Assembly (NCBI GenBank): GCA_900472675.1 | Contig: UCJA01000014.1 | Span: 62,001-126,000, forward strand | Length of the DNA stretch: 64,000 nt | DNA from: Hyphomicrobiales bacterium | GTDB lineage: Bacteria; Pseudomonadota; Alphaproteobacteria; Rhizobiales; Rhizobiaceae | Direction of reading: 5' to 3' | Shown here: piece after piece, positions 7,905 through 16,735 of the stretch | Layout: each line of letters starts with the position of its first letter | Numbering within the stretch: position 1 is the first letter of the stretch | Notes under the pieces: generated by a model | Databases searched by the model: none | What the model was told of the DNA's origin: nothing | What the model saw: the letters and a program-made list of their open reading frames with translations, nothing else | Made by a program: the position numbers and the translations under genes

Positions 7905-8438
7905 ATGAACAAGTTTGGCCTGGCAGCCGCGATCTTCATCGCAGCATCATCGACATCGGCAATGGCGCAGTCCGCCGCCGAATCCACGGGCGTGAACTCG
8001 CTGATCGGCGTTGCCCCGAAGACGGCCGACTTCGTGACGGAAGCGGCCAGCAGCGACATGTTCGAAATCGAATCCAGCAAGCTTGCGCTGGAGCGTGGCG
8101 ACGCCGCCACCAAGACCTTTGCGCAGCAGATGATCACCGATCATATGAAGACCTCGACCGAAATGAAGCAGATGATCGAAACGGGCAAGGTACAGGCGAC
8201 TGTCCCGACAGCGATGACCTCCAACTACCAGAGCATGCTCGATGCGCTGAAGCCCCTGCAGGGCGATGAGTTCAACAAGCAGTATCACGCAGACCAGGAG
8301 GAGGTGCATGAAGACGCCGTCGACCTGTTCAAGCGCTACGGCGAAGAAGGCGAGAATGCCGAGCTGAAGGCCTGGGCGGCCAAGACACGGCCGGCTCTCG
8401 AGCATCACCTGCAGATGGCGACGGACATGAACAAGTAA
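7905..8438 (+). CDS. DUF4142 periplasmic stress protein
   Basis: 177 aa with a signal peptide cut near SAMAQSA. The mature part is a helical DUF4142 (ferritin-like four-helix) domain: DFVTEAASSDMFEIESSKLALER, KTFAQQMITDHMKTSTEM and a C-terminal HHLQMATDM. Function is unknown; the family is often induced by starvation or general stress, in line with the EcfG-like promoter in front of it. ATG at 7905 is preceded by AAGGAG. Confidence 0.9.
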   Translation: MNKFGLAAAIFIAASSTSAMAQSAAESTGVNSLIGVAPKTADFVTEAASSDMFEIESSKLALERGDAATKTFAQQMITDHMKTSTEMKQMIETGKVQATVPTAMTSNYQSMLDALKPLQGDEFNKQYHADQEEVHEDAVDLFKRYGEEGENAELKAWAAKTRPALEHHLQMATDMNK

Positions 8439-8461
8439 CAAGGGTATCCCCTTGCCGACTG

Positions 8462-8490
8462 AATGGCCGCGGCATGATGCTGCGGCCATT
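8462..8490 (+). terminator. Hairpin after the DUF4142 gene
   Basis: AATGGCCGC (8462-8470) pairs with GCGGCCATT (8482-8490), and the stem can extend inward by two more G-C pairs after a G-T pair. There is no T-run, so it may be a transcript-end hairpin rather than an intrinsic terminator. Confidence 0.45.
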
Positions 8491-8571
8491 GCCGTTCACG
8501 ACCGGTCATTTCCGCGTGTAGTGCCGGGTGCCTCCCTTCCTTTGAAGGCAAGTATGAATATCTGAAGCTTC

Positions 8572-9588
8572 ATGATTACCCGCCGCACAGCGCTTTTCGC
8601 CCTTCCCCTTGTACTCAGCCCCATCCGCGGCTTTGCCCAGGCGGTGCCGCAACCGCCGTCGACGCTCGACGGCGTGCTGGAGAAGGCCACCCGGCTGACG
8701 CCGCTCAAGGTGGTGCTGGTCAGTCGCAACGGCGAGACGATGGCGCAAAGGGCGTTTAACGGCCGCGCTCTCAACGGTGCTACCAACATCAAGTCCGCAT
8801 CCAAATCGATCATCTCCGCGCTGGTCGGCATTGCGATCGAGCGGAAAGTGCTGGAGGGCGTCGATCAGAAGATCGCGACGATCCTGCAAGCGGACCTGCC
8901 GAAGGGCGGGGATCCGCGGCTTCAGGACGTCACGATCGGCAATCTGCTTTCGATGCAGGCGGGGCTCAGCCGCATGTCCGGCCCGAACTACGGGCGCTGG
9001 GTGTCCAGCCGCAACTGGGTCAGGTTCGCGCTGGCGGAACCCTTCGACGGAGAGCCCGGTGGCAGCATGTTGTATTCGACGGCGTCCAGCCACCTGCTGT
9101 CCGCCATTCTCACCCGGGCGGGAAAGAAGCCGACGCTTGCGCTGGCGCGCGACTGGCTGTCACCCGTCAAGGAGTTCAGGATCTCGGACTGGGAGCGCGA
9201 TCCGCAAGGGATCTATCTCGGCGGCAACCAGATGGCGATGACGGCCCGGTCGCTGCTGGCCTTCGGCGAACTTTACCGGAACGGCGGGCGTACGGCAGAG
9301 GGGAGGCAGGTGGTGCCTGCCGACTGGATTGCCCAATCTTGGACGCAAAGAACCAATTCACGCTTTTCCGGCGACGGTTATGGCTACGGCTGGTTCCTGC
9401 GCCGAATCGGCGGGGAGGACGTGAAATTCGGGTGGGGCTATGGCGGCCAGATGATTTACATCGTGCCTTCGCTCGGCCTGACGGTGGCGATGACCTCCAG
9501 CGATACCGGACCCTCGGCGCGCAGCGGCTACCGGGACGATCTGCACGCGCTGCTGGGCGATATCATTAGCGCGGTGCGCACGGCCTGA
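8572..9588 (+). CDS. Serine hydrolase, beta-lactamase/class C family
   Basis: 338 aa. Begins with ITRRTALFALPLVL, a twin-arginine-like signal peptide, so export is likely. The class C beta-lactamase/DD-peptidase SxxK motif is SASK at residues 75-78, with later YST (YxN position) and a Gly-rich GWGYGG strand in place of the KTG/HxG motif. Members include esterases and D-aminopeptidases, so resistance to beta-lactams should not be assumed. Confidence 0.87.
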   Translation: MITRRTALFALPLVLSPIRGFAQAVPQPPSTLDGVLEKATRLTPLKVVLVSRNGETMAQRAFNGRALNGATNIKSASKSIISALVGIAIERKVLEGVDQKIATILQADLPKGGDPRLQDVTIGNLLSMQAGLSRMSGPNYGRWVSSRNWVRFALAEPFDGEPGGSMLYSTASSHLLSAILTRAGKKPTLALARDWLSPVKEFRISDWERDPQGIYLGGNQMAMTARSLLAFGELYRNGGRTAEGRQVVPADWIAQSWTQRTNSRFSGDGYGYGWFLRRIGGEDVKFGWGYGGQMIYIVPSLGLTVAMTSSDTGPSARSGYRDDLHALLGDIISAVRTA

Positions 9589-9601
9589 GAGCGAGCCGAG
9601 T

Positions 9602-10282
9602 TCAGCTGGTCTTCTTTTGGGCGATCCAGATGGTGTGGCGAGCGCCACCGCGCTTGCCATTGGCGCGGACCTTCACGTCTTCCGCAGTGAAACCCGACGA
9701 CTGCAGCCGCCGGGTGAAGCCGGCATCGGGTGCCGACGACCAGACGGAGAGGACGCCACCTGGACGCAGAGCCCGGGCTGCGGCCTGCAAGCCGCCAAAA
9801 TCGTAGATACGGTCGTTTTCGGCTCGGGTCAGTGCTTCGGGTCCGTTGTCCACATCCAGCAGGATCGCATCGTAGGCTGCAGGCGTCTCGCGGATGATCA
9901 CGCCGACATCGCCTTCCCGGACGGTCACGCGGGGATCGTCGAGGCTGCCGGCGAAGACCTCCGCCATCGGGCCACGGGCCCAGGCGATGACCGCCGGCAC
10001 GAGTTCGGCAACCACGATCCTTGCATCCTTCGGCAGTTCTGCGAGCGCTGCCCGGAGGGTAAAGCCCATGCCGAGGCCGCCGATCAGGATGGTGGGACCG
10101 GTGCGTGCCCGGATCTTTTCACAGGAGAGGTGGGCGAGCGCCTCCTCGGAGCCGCTGAGGCGGCTGTTCATCAGCTCGTTGGTGCCGAGCATGATGGAGA
10201 ATTCGCTGCCGCGCTGCTTCAGGCGCAGTTCGTCGTTGCCGCCGGGAACTTTGGCCGTGTCGAGCAGGGTCCAGGGTATCAT
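9602..10282 (-). CDS. Spermidine-synthase-fold SAM-dependent protein
   Basis: 226 aa. ILIGGLGMGFTLRAAL is the glycine-rich Rossmann motif of spermidine-synthase-like methyltransferases, followed by IVVAELVPAVIAWAR (acidic residue that binds the ribose) and AILLDVDNGPEALT. It is shorter than true spermidine synthase and lacks an obvious polyamine-binding N-terminal domain, so the reaction is uncertain. It is the third gene after the CobW GTPase and WD40 protein on the same strand, 63 bases after the latter. Confidence 0.8.
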   Translation of the reverse strand: MIPWTLLDTAKVPGGNDELRLKQRGSEFSIMLGTNELMNSRLSGSEEALAHLSCEKIRARTGPTILIGGLGMGFTLRAALAELPKDARIVVAELVPAVIAWARGPMAEVFAGSLDDPRVTVREGDVGVIIRETPAAYDAILLDVDNGPEALTRAENDRIYDFGGLQAAARALRPGGVLSVWSSAPDAGFTRRLQSSGFTAEDVKVRANGKRGGARHTIWIAQKKTS

Positions 10283-10345
10283 TTGCGTGCTCCGCAGCGG
10301 TGGCCGGCATCCGGAGCCGGAAAGCCGGACCGGACAGCCGGTTGA

Positions 10346-11332
10346 TCAGGCCGAAATATCGACGATGCCGCAATCGCCGGCTTCCGACGCAAAGGCCAGA
10401 AGCTTGCCATTGGCGCTCCAGCCAAGGCCGGTGATGGCGCCCTTGCCGGGTCGGCGCAGCAGTGCCTCCTTGCCGTCGGCCATGCGGACGCCGAGGATCA
10501 TGCCGTCGATGAAGCCGATCGCCAATACTTCCTCTGCCGGATGGAAGGCCACCTGGGTGACCATGATATCGGCGCGGGTGCCGAGCTCCTGCGGCGCCTT
10601 GCCCATGGGACCGTCCTTGGACGAGAAGGGCCAGACAATGGCAGCCGGCGCGCCAGAAGAGGCGAGCCACTTGCCCTTGGGCGACCAGGACAGGGATTTC
10701 ACCTTGGCCGGGTAGCCGGTCATGCGCATGTGGCGGTTTTCGCCGGCCTTGCCGTCAAGCTTCCAGCCGTGCAGCGCATTTTCCTGCATCATGGTGACGA
10801 GGAAGCGCCCATCCGGCGAGAAGGTGACGCCGTTATGGGCGCCCTTCCAATCCAGATCGACAGCCGGGGCGTTGGTTCCGACCCAGTGCAACGAGACGCC
10901 GTTGTAGCGGGCAGCGGCGATGCGCATGCCCTTGCCGGCAAAGGCGATGCCTTCCACCGTGCGTTCTTCGGGAAATTCCCGGACGGCACCATCTGCGGTG
11001 CGCACAAAGCTCGACTTGCCCTGCGCCCAGGCGACCGCGTTCTGCGGTCCGCAGGCAACGACCGAAATCCACTTGCGTGGGACTTCGGCGAGCAGGCTGG
11101 TGCTGCCATCGGCAGCGATGCGCATGACCTTGCCGTCTTCGCCGCCGGTGAGAAGGGTCTGGCTGAAGGGATCGCGGATGCAGTTCAGGAGACCCTGGTG
11201 GGCCTCCGTAACCTTCTCGCCGCCATCAAGGCGGTGGATCGTGCCGGATGCGTTGGCGAAGAAGGGGACGTCGCCGAGGAAGTGGGCGGCGACGACATGA
11301 CCTTCGAGATCGAGCGGTGCGACTGTGGGCAT
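10346..11332 (-). CDS. WD40-repeat protein coupled to CobW GTPase
   Basis: 328 aa made of beta-propeller repeats; examples are AHNGVTFSPDGRFLVTMM, KVKSLSWSPKGKWLASSG and AITGLGWSANGKLLAFASE. No signal peptide is seen, so it is probably cytoplasmic. Its ATG overlaps the stop of the GTPase gene by one base (TGATG), so the two are translationally coupled. WD40 proteins usually scaffold protein contacts; a role as a partner or client of the metal GTPase is an inference from coupling. Confidence 0.85.
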   Translation of the reverse strand: MPTVAPLDLEGHVVAAHFLGDVPFFANASGTIHRLDGGEKVTEAHQGLLNCIRDPFSQTLLTGGEDGKVMRIAADGSTSLLAEVPRKWISVVACGPQNAVAWAQGKSSFVRTADGAVREFPEERTVEGIAFAGKGMRIAAARYNGVSLHWVGTNAPAVDLDWKGAHNGVTFSPDGRFLVTMMQENALHGWKLDGKAGENRHMRMTGYPAKVKSLSWSPKGKWLASSGAPAAIVWPFSSKDGPMGKAPQELGTRADIMVTQVAFHPAEEVLAIGFIDGMILGVRMADGKEALLRRPGKGAITGLGWSANGKLLAFASEAGDCGIVDISA

Positions 11333-12468
11333 CAGGCGGGCGTCGTCTCGGATGCCTGGCAGGCGATGAAGCTCTTCTCGATCTTGTCGTGATCGAGATC
11401 GCGGCCGATGAAGACCAGGCGGCTCTCACGCTTCTCGCCATCCTTCCAGGCGCGTTGATGATCGCCCTCGATGATCATGTGCACGCCCTGGACGACATAG
11501 CGTTCCGCATCGCCCTTAAAGGCGATGATGCCCTTCAGGCGCAGGATCTTCGGACCATCGGTCTGGGTGATCTTCTGGATCCAGGGGAAGAACCGATCCG
11601 GGTTCATCTCGCCGCCACGCAGGGAGATGGACTTTACCGTCACGTCATGGATCGGCGACATGGAGTCGTGGTGGGCGTGGTCATGGTGCGCGTGGTCATG
11701 GCCGTGGTGATCATGATCGTGATGATGATGGTCGTGCCCGTGGTCGTGGCTATGATCATGGCCGCAGTCGGGACCGCAGACATGGTCGTCGTGGCCCTGG
11801 TCGAGGAAGTGCGGATCGTTTTCCAGCGCGCGTTCCAGATTGAAGGCGCCCTGGTTCAGCACGTGGGCGAGATCGACACCGGAGCGGCTGGTCTTGAAGA
11901 CACGCGCGGCCGGGTTGATGGCGCGCACCACATCCTCGATCACGGCCAGCTCTTCCGGCGAAACGAGGTCGGTCTTGTTGATGACGACCACATCGGCAAA
12001 GGCGATCTGGTCTTCGGCCTCGCGGCTGTCCTTCAGGCGCAGCGGCAGGTGCTTGGCATCCACCAGCGCGACGACTGCATCGAGTTCCGTCTTGGCGCGG
12101 ACGTCGTCATCCATGAAGAAGGTCTGGGCGACCGGCACCGGATCGGCAAGGCCCGTGGTTTCGACGATGATACCGTCGAAGCGGCCGGGGCGACGCATCA
12201 GGCCTTCCACGACGCGGATGAGATCGCCGCGCACGGTGCAGCAGACGCAGCCATTGTTCATTTCGTAGATTTCTTCGTCGGATTCGACGATGAGGTCGTT
12301 GTCGATGCCGATCTCGCCGAATTCATTGACGATGACGGCGTATTTCTTGCCGTGGCTTTCCGACAGGATGCGGTTGAGCAGCGTGGTCTTGCCAGCGCCC
12401 AGGTAGCCAGTCAACACGGTGACGGGAATGGGCTTCGGGATCGCTGTTTCGGTCTTTGCGTCGGCCAT
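11332..12468 (-). CDS. CobW/COG0523-type G3E GTPase, metal chaperone
   Basis: 378 aa from the ATG at 12468, which has GAGG 7 bases before it. Walker A GYLGAGKT (21-28), the metal-binding NGCVCCT motif (cysteines 74, 76, 77), the guanine motif NKTD near residue 164, and a strongly His/Asp-rich insert (about 220-267), followed by the CobW C-terminal domain. COG0523 proteins deliver zinc or cobalt to client enzymes under metal limitation. With no cobalamin genes nearby, zinc is the more likely metal. Confidence 0.92.
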   Translation of the reverse strand: MADAKTETAIPKPIPVTVLTGYLGAGKTTLLNRILSESHGKKYAVIVNEFGEIGIDNDLIVESDEEIYEMNNGCVCCTVRGDLIRVVEGLMRRPGRFDGIIVETTGLADPVPVAQTFFMDDDVRAKTELDAVVALVDAKHLPLRLKDSREAEDQIAFADVVVINKTDLVSPEELAVIEDVVRAINPAARVFKTSRSGVDLAHVLNQGAFNLERALENDPHFLDQGHDDHVCGPDCGHDHSHDHGHDHHHHDHDHHGHDHAHHDHAHHDSMSPIHDVTVKSISLRGGEMNPDRFFPWIQKITQTDGPKILRLKGIIAFKGDAERYVVQGVHMIIEGDHQRAWKDGEKRESRLVFIGRDLDHDKIEKSFIACQASETTPA

Positions 12469-12592
12469 GGGATAACCTCGAGACATGGAGCTTTGACTTC
12501 GCACGCCTTAGGGCGCGGAAGCGTGTCGGCTTCATATAAGGACAAGCCCGGAGGAGTTCAAAGGGTTTTGAATGTTATAAGGTGACGTCCAG

Positions 12593-12997
12593 TCAGGGCA
12601 GCGTCTGCACGTCGGTTGCACGCAACAGTTCGTCCATCGTGAGAAGCGGCTGGTCTGCCACTTTTGCCCAGGCGTAATGGAAACAATCAAAATTGCTGAG
12701 ATAACGCCGTCCAATGCCATGGCTCTCGGCCACGGATACGGCAAGGCTGAGGACGCGGCGAGGGTTGCCTCCATCACGGATCTCGATCCCGCGTGCATCC
12801 AGCCATTCCACCACGGCTCCCTCGGCTTCGCTGTACCGGCAGTCAAGCTGATCTTCCCGTGACAGAACGATCACGGCTTCCCAGGCAGAGAGCGGTGACG
12901 TGAATGGTGATTTTGCCGATGCCAGTGCAGCCTCATAAGCAGGCGCCGTGCCTTCCCCTGCGATCAGAGACACGATGGCGCAGGCGTCAACGAACAT
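12593..12997 (-). CDS. VapC-type PIN-domain ribonuclease toxin
   Basis: 134 aa. PIN-domain acidic residues are visible: MFVDACAIV (first Asp), WEAVIVLS (Glu), and NFDCFHYAWAK (Asp near the C-terminus). These form the magnesium-binding RNase site. The ATG at 12997 overlaps the antitoxin stop by one base (TGATG). Typical length for the family. Confidence 0.88.
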   Translation of the reverse strand: MFVDACAIVSLIAGEGTAPAYEAALASAKSPFTSPLSAWEAVIVLSREDQLDCRYSEAEGAVVEWLDARGIEIRDGGNPRRVLSLAVSVAESHGIGRRYLSNFDCFHYAWAKVADQPLLTMDELLRATDVQTLP

Positions 12998-13251
12998 CAC
13001 TCTTTGCCTGTCAGCTCGTGGTCGAGTTCGTGATAGGCTGCGCCTGATAGAGGCTGTCGGCTGGTTTTGAAGGAGAGGCCGCGGCTTGCCAGAATCCGCC
13101 TCGCGGATTGGGTCGCAGTCTCCTGCGAAAGACGCGTGCCGATTGCTTCCTTGAGAGCAGTAATGACAGCTTCCGGGATCGATATGCCGTCGATGCGTGC
13201 CAGTTCTCTCGCCAGCGCATCCGCTTCGTCATTACGAATATTCAGGGTCAT
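12997..13251 (-). CDS. VapB-type antitoxin (Rv0623-like)
   Basis: 84 aa from the ATG at 13251. MTLNIRNDEADALARELARI followed by a helix and KEAIGTRLSQE is the ribbon-helix-helix fold of Rv0623-like VapB proteins. A TTG 27 bases upstream is an alternative start but the ATG leaves the ribbon at the very N-terminus, as in the family. Precedes and is coupled to the VapC toxin. Confidence 0.83.
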   Translation of the reverse strand: MTLNIRNDEADALARELARIDGISIPEAVITALKEAIGTRLSQETATQSARRILASRGLSFKTSRQPLSGAAYHELDHELTGKE

Positions 13252-13302
13252 CAAGTTTCGCGGCTCCGTTCGCCTCAATCTCGCACATCGGCTAAGCGGA
13301 CG

Positions 13303-14094
13303 CTAGTTCAACTCTGACACATCAAACCGCGCCACCTCCTCAAGCAGCTCGATCAAGCCGCTCACCGCATGGGCGACCAAGGCCTCGCCGCGCTCGGCTG
13401 TCGCAGCCGTGGCGTTTCCGGTCGCTCCGTCCGCGTTGAGGTCCGACATCTTCCATCCGAAGGCATGCGGTCCATAGGCGCGTAGGTGCCGGAAGCGCTG
13501 CGCGAACTCCGACTGCCGCGAGGGAAAGTTGCGGGCCTTGTCCATGTCGACGCGGTCCGGCCACAGCGCCAGCATGACGGAGGTCTCGATATCGCCTCCA
13601 TGGATGTCGATCGCCTTCTCGGCGGGCTGCATCCAGGCGTCCGGCTGGCCGAAGCGGGACCAGCTGGTGGCCACCACCAGCATGTTGAAGCGCACCCGAG
13701 CCTCGGTTGCGACAATCGTCGTCAGGGGCGAATTGCCGCCATGGGCGTTGAGCAGCACCAGCTTGCGGATGCCTGCGGCTGCCAGGTCCTGCGCGATGCC
13801 GAGCCAGCGGTTGACGGCCTCGTCGAACGCGAGCGTGCGGGTGCCGGCCACATCCATGTGCTCGATCGAGTAACCGACCGGCTCGACGGGCAGCACCGTG
13901 ACGGGCAGACCGGGTGGCAGCGCCTGCATAAGACGCGCGACAATACCCTGTGCAATCAGCGTGTCGGTTTCGAAGGGAAGATGCGGTCCGTGCTGCTCGT
14001 GGGCGCCCAGTGGCAGCACCGCGATCCAGTCGTTTAGCGCGGACTGGGGAAGCGCCGGGTTGTTATCGTGATAGCGGGGCAGGGGATTCGGCAC
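13303..14094 (-). CDS. Creatininase-family amidohydrolase
   Basis: 263 aa, normal family size. Conserved metal-binding motifs are visible: LPLGAHEQHGPHLPFETDT near the N-terminus, LLNAHGGNSPL in the middle and DIHGGDIETS further on. The family includes creatinine amidohydrolase, a formamidopyrimidine deformylase and the mycofactocin peptidase MftE. None of their usual partners are here, so the substrate is unassigned. Divergent from a MarR regulator 81 bases away. Confidence 0.88.
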   Translation of the reverse strand: MPNPLPRYHDNNPALPQSALNDWIAVLPLGAHEQHGPHLPFETDTLIAQGIVARLMQALPPGLPVTVLPVEPVGYSIEHMDVAGTRTLAFDEAVNRWLGIAQDLAAAGIRKLVLLNAHGGNSPLTTIVATEARVRFNMLVVATSWSRFGQPDAWMQPAEKAIDIHGGDIETSVMLALWPDRVDMDKARNFPSRQSEFAQRFRHLRAYGPHAFGWKMSDLNADGATGNATAATAERGEALVAHAVSGLIELLEEVARFDVSELN

Positions 14095-14120
14095 TGGTGA
14101 CGATTTCCAACTTTCGATAG

Positions 14121-14142
14121 GGATAGGGCTGCGAAGCTATCC
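14121..14142. promoter_or_regulatory. Inverted repeat between creatininase and MarR genes
   Basis: GGATAG (14121-14126) and CTATCC (14137-14142) with a 10-base spacer, in the 81-base divergent intergenic region. A candidate MarR operator, short enough to be chance. Confidence 0.3.
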
Positions 14143-14175
14143 TGCTTTGCGGCGGCGGGCAAAACGGTTGGAGCG

Positions 14176-14670
14176 ATGAGCAAAAAAAAGGGCGACAAAA
14201 AATCGAAGCCGGGCAAGAAAAAAGAGAATGCCAGCCTTTCGGCCGCTGATCTCGCTCCGGTGATCACCCAGACGGCGCGCTCCATGCGCACCGTGCTGAG
14301 TCGCAGCCTTGCGGAAAGCGGGCTCTACGCCGGACAGGACGGCGTGATCCTGATGCTGTCCGAAGAGGATGGCATGACGCCTGGCCAGCTTGCCTTGCGG
14401 CTTGGTGTCAAGGCGCCGACCATGACGCGCACCATCGGCCGCATGGAGGCACAGGGTTTCCTGGAGCGCCGCGCCGACGATGCGGACGGACGGTTGACCA
14501 AGGTGCATCTGACCGAAGCCGGTCGGCAGAGCGTCGAGCAGATCAACCGCTCGGTCAGTGAATGCAGCGAACGGGCCGCGGAGGGGCTTTCCGACAAGGA
14601 AATCCGCACCCTCCTTAAGCTCCTGAAGGCGGTGGAGCAGAACCTGCAGGTGGGGCTCAGCGAAGACTAG
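14176..14670 (+). CDS. MarR-family regulator
   Basis: 164 aa. A lysine-rich N-terminal tail (about 20 residues, mostly K/G/E) precedes a standard MarR winged helix: GMTPGQLALRLGVKAPTMTRTI as HTH, RRADDADGRLTKVHLTEAG as wing, and C-terminal dimer helices. Divergent from the creatininase-like gene, a possible target. The lysine-rich start is unusual for MarR proteins and could add nonspecific DNA contacts. Confidence 0.9.
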   Translation: MSKKKGDKKSKPGKKKENASLSAADLAPVITQTARSMRTVLSRSLAESGLYAGQDGVILMLSEEDGMTPGQLALRLGVKAPTMTRTIGRMEAQGFLERRADDADGRLTKVHLTEAGRQSVEQINRSVSECSERAAEGLSDKEIRTLLKLLKAVEQNLQVGLSED

Positions 14671-14749
14671 GCTTGCATTTCGGCTGTCGTTAAAGGACCG
14701 CTACGCCCTTGGTAGCCTGCCCTCCCTCTGTCACACTATTGTCGCGCCC

Positions 14750-14778
14750 GATTAAATTGTTTATTCAAATTTTTAATC
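14750..14778 (+). promoter_or_regulatory. AT-rich inverted repeat upstream of the LacI gene
   Basis: GATTAAA (14750-14756) and TTTAATC (14772-14778), 15 bases apart, with TTG and CAA as further near-symmetric blocks between. It ends 37 bases before the LacI start and is the only AT-rich stretch in the area, so it could be promoter, operator or both. Confidence 0.4.
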
Positions 14779-14815
14779 AGGCGCCGTTGGGCGCATGGCC
14801 GGCCTTGGGGGGAAC

Positions 14816-15838
14816 ATGGCGCAGAAGATCAAGCTGTCTACGATCGCGGAGAGTCTGGGGCTTTCCACGGCGACGGTTTCGCTTGCCTTGCGGGACAGCC
14901 CGCTGGTGGCGGTCGATACCCGCGAGAAGATCAAGGACCAGGCGCGGGCGCTCGGCTATATCTACAATCGCCGTGCTGCCAGCCTGCGCACCTCCCGCTC
15001 GGGCATCATCGGCGTCGTCGTGGACGACATCATGAACCCCTTCTACGGGGAAATCCTCAAGGCCATCGAGACAGAGCTGGACCGCAGCCGGCACACGTTC
15101 ATCCTTTCCAACCATTACGACTCGGTGGAAAAGCAGCGAACTTTCATCGAGACCCTGCTGCAGCTGGGCGGTGACGGGGTGATCATGTCGCCGGCCATCG
15201 GCACCCCGATCGAGGATGTGCGCCTGGCCGAGCAGAACGGCATGCCCGCCATTCTCGTTGCCCGCTCCATGGACGGCGTCGACCTGCCGACCTATCGCGG
15301 CGACGACAGCTACGGCATCTCGCTTGCCACCAACCATCTGATCGGGCTCGGCCACCGGGCGATCGCCATGATCGGCGGCACGGACCAGACCTCGACCGGC
15401 CGCGACCGCTACCAGGGCTATGTGGATGCGCTGCGCAAGGCCAATATCGAGGTGGACCTGAACCTGCGGATTCCCGGGCCGCGCACGATGCAGGGCGGTT
15501 TCGAGGCCGCCGTGCATTTCCTGTCGCTGCCGCAAAAGCCGACGGCTGCCGTCTGCTGGAACGACCTGGTGGCAATCGGGCTGATGAACGGCGTCGCACG
15601 CGCCGGGCTGACCTCCGGCCACGATATCTCGGTGACCGGCTATGACGACCTGGAGCAGGCGTCGATTTCGACGCCGTCGCTGACGACTGTTTACAACGGA
15701 CAGGCGGAAGTGGGGCGGCTGGCTGCCCGCGCGCTGCTCGACCGGCTGGAAGGCAGCCACGAACCTGATGGCATCCACCTGATCAAGCCGGAAATGCGCA
15801 TCCGCCAGTCGACCGGGCTCTATCGCCCGCGGGCCTGA
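14816..15838 (+). CDS. LacI-family transcriptional regulator
   Basis: 340 aa. N-terminal LacI HTH: KLSTIAESLGLSTATVSLAL, with the hinge helix after it (RAASLRTSRSGIIGVV), then a periplasmic-binding-protein-like sugar sensor domain (SVTGYDDLEQASISTPSLTTV). ATG at 14816 chosen because the HTH begins right there; an in-frame start 21 bases upstream exists. No sugar genes are adjacent. The nearest gene, convergent, is a glutamine amidotransferase. Confidence 0.92.
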   Translation: MAQKIKLSTIAESLGLSTATVSLALRDSPLVAVDTREKIKDQARALGYIYNRRAASLRTSRSGIIGVVVDDIMNPFYGEILKAIETELDRSRHTFILSNHYDSVEKQRTFIETLLQLGGDGVIMSPAIGTPIEDVRLAEQNGMPAILVARSMDGVDLPTYRGDDSYGISLATNHLIGLGHRAIAMIGGTDQTSTGRDRYQGYVDALRKANIEVDLNLRIPGPRTMQGGFEAAVHFLSLPQKPTAAVCWNDLVAIGLMNGVARAGLTSGHDISVTGYDDLEQASISTPSLTTVYNGQAEVGRLAARALLDRLEGSHEPDGIHLIKPEMRIRQSTGLYRPRA

Positions 15839-15852
15839 ATGTTCCGTTTAGG

Positions 15853-16626
15853 TCAAGCCGCCGCACTCGACAGCGTCTTGCGAGCGGCATAGGCGCGCAC
15901 TGCATCCCCGAAGGCATGGAAGAGGGCGCGCGAGACCGTATCGGTGTCTGCCCAGTATTCCGGATGCCACTGAACGCCGACCGCAAAGTTCTTCGCGTCG
16001 ATGACCGAGACGGCCTCGATCGTGCCGTCCTGCGCCAAGGCTTCCACCTTCAGCCGCGGTGCGGTTTCGGCGATCGCCTGGCGGTGCAGTGAGTTCACCT
16101 GAATTTCGCCGGCAAGCCCCAGATAACGGGCGATGCAGGAGCCTTCCTCGACGAAGACCGGCTGGCGGATCGCATACATGTGGTCGCGCTCCTTCACATC
16201 CGGCTTGCGGTGGTCCCACATGCCTGGCTGTTCCTGGATCTCGGTGGCAAGCGTCCCGCCCAGCGCCACGTTCAATTCCTGGATGCCGCGGCAGATGGCC
16301 AGAAGCGGCACGCCCCGATCGATCGCCCGGCGAATGAGGTGCAGCGAGGTGGCGTCGCGGGCCGGATCAAAGGGGCCATCCTTGTCTGTCGCTTGCTTGC
16401 CGTAGAGTGAGGGATGGACGTTGGTGGCCGAGCCGGTGATCAGCACGCCATCGACGCGGTCGAGAACCGCATCGATGTCATTGCCCTGCTCGAAGGCGGG
16501 AACGATGAAGGCCAGGACCTCGGCGACGTCGAGCGCGGCTTTCAGGTACTGGTTGGGAGAGGCGTGCCAGACGGCGCCGTCAATCTCGCGGATATCGGCG
16601 GGAAGGGCGATGAAGGGTTTTGGCAT
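15853..16626 (-). CDS. Class I glutamine amidotransferase, gamma-Glu-GABA hydrolase-like
   Basis: 257 aa from the ATG at 16626 (GGAG six bases before). The nucleophile elbow LLAICRGIQELNVALGG carries the active-site Cys, and VGVQWHPEYWAD carries the His and Glu of the triad. This pattern fits peptidase C26 enzymes such as PuuD, which hydrolyse gamma-glutamyl-GABA in putrescine breakdown. No other puu genes are adjacent. The ornithine decarboxylase at 2.3 kb is the only polyamine gene in the window. Confidence 0.87.
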   Translation of the reverse strand: MPKPFIALPADIREIDGAVWHASPNQYLKAALDVAEVLAFIVPAFEQGNDIDAVLDRVDGVLITGSATNVHPSLYGKQATDKDGPFDPARDATSLHLIRRAIDRGVPLLAICRGIQELNVALGGTLATEIQEQPGMWDHRKPDVKERDHMYAIRQPVFVEEGSCIARYLGLAGEIQVNSLHRQAIAETAPRLKVEALAQDGTIEAVSVIDAKNFAVGVQWHPEYWADTDTVSRALFHAFGDAVRAYAARKTLSSAAA

Positions 16627-16735
16627 GCGGTGCTCCGGACGCATCGGTGATGTCCACTTTGTCGCGCCGGAGGCATGGTCAAGTCAAGCATGGGGTGGCG
16701 AGGGGAGCTGGTGGCCGAAGCGGCCACCCACTTTT

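Noticed and set aside
11640..11770. Apparent short tandem repeats
   Set aside because: This is the CAC/GAC codon repetition of the His/Asp-rich insert in the CobW GTPase, not a DNA repeat element.
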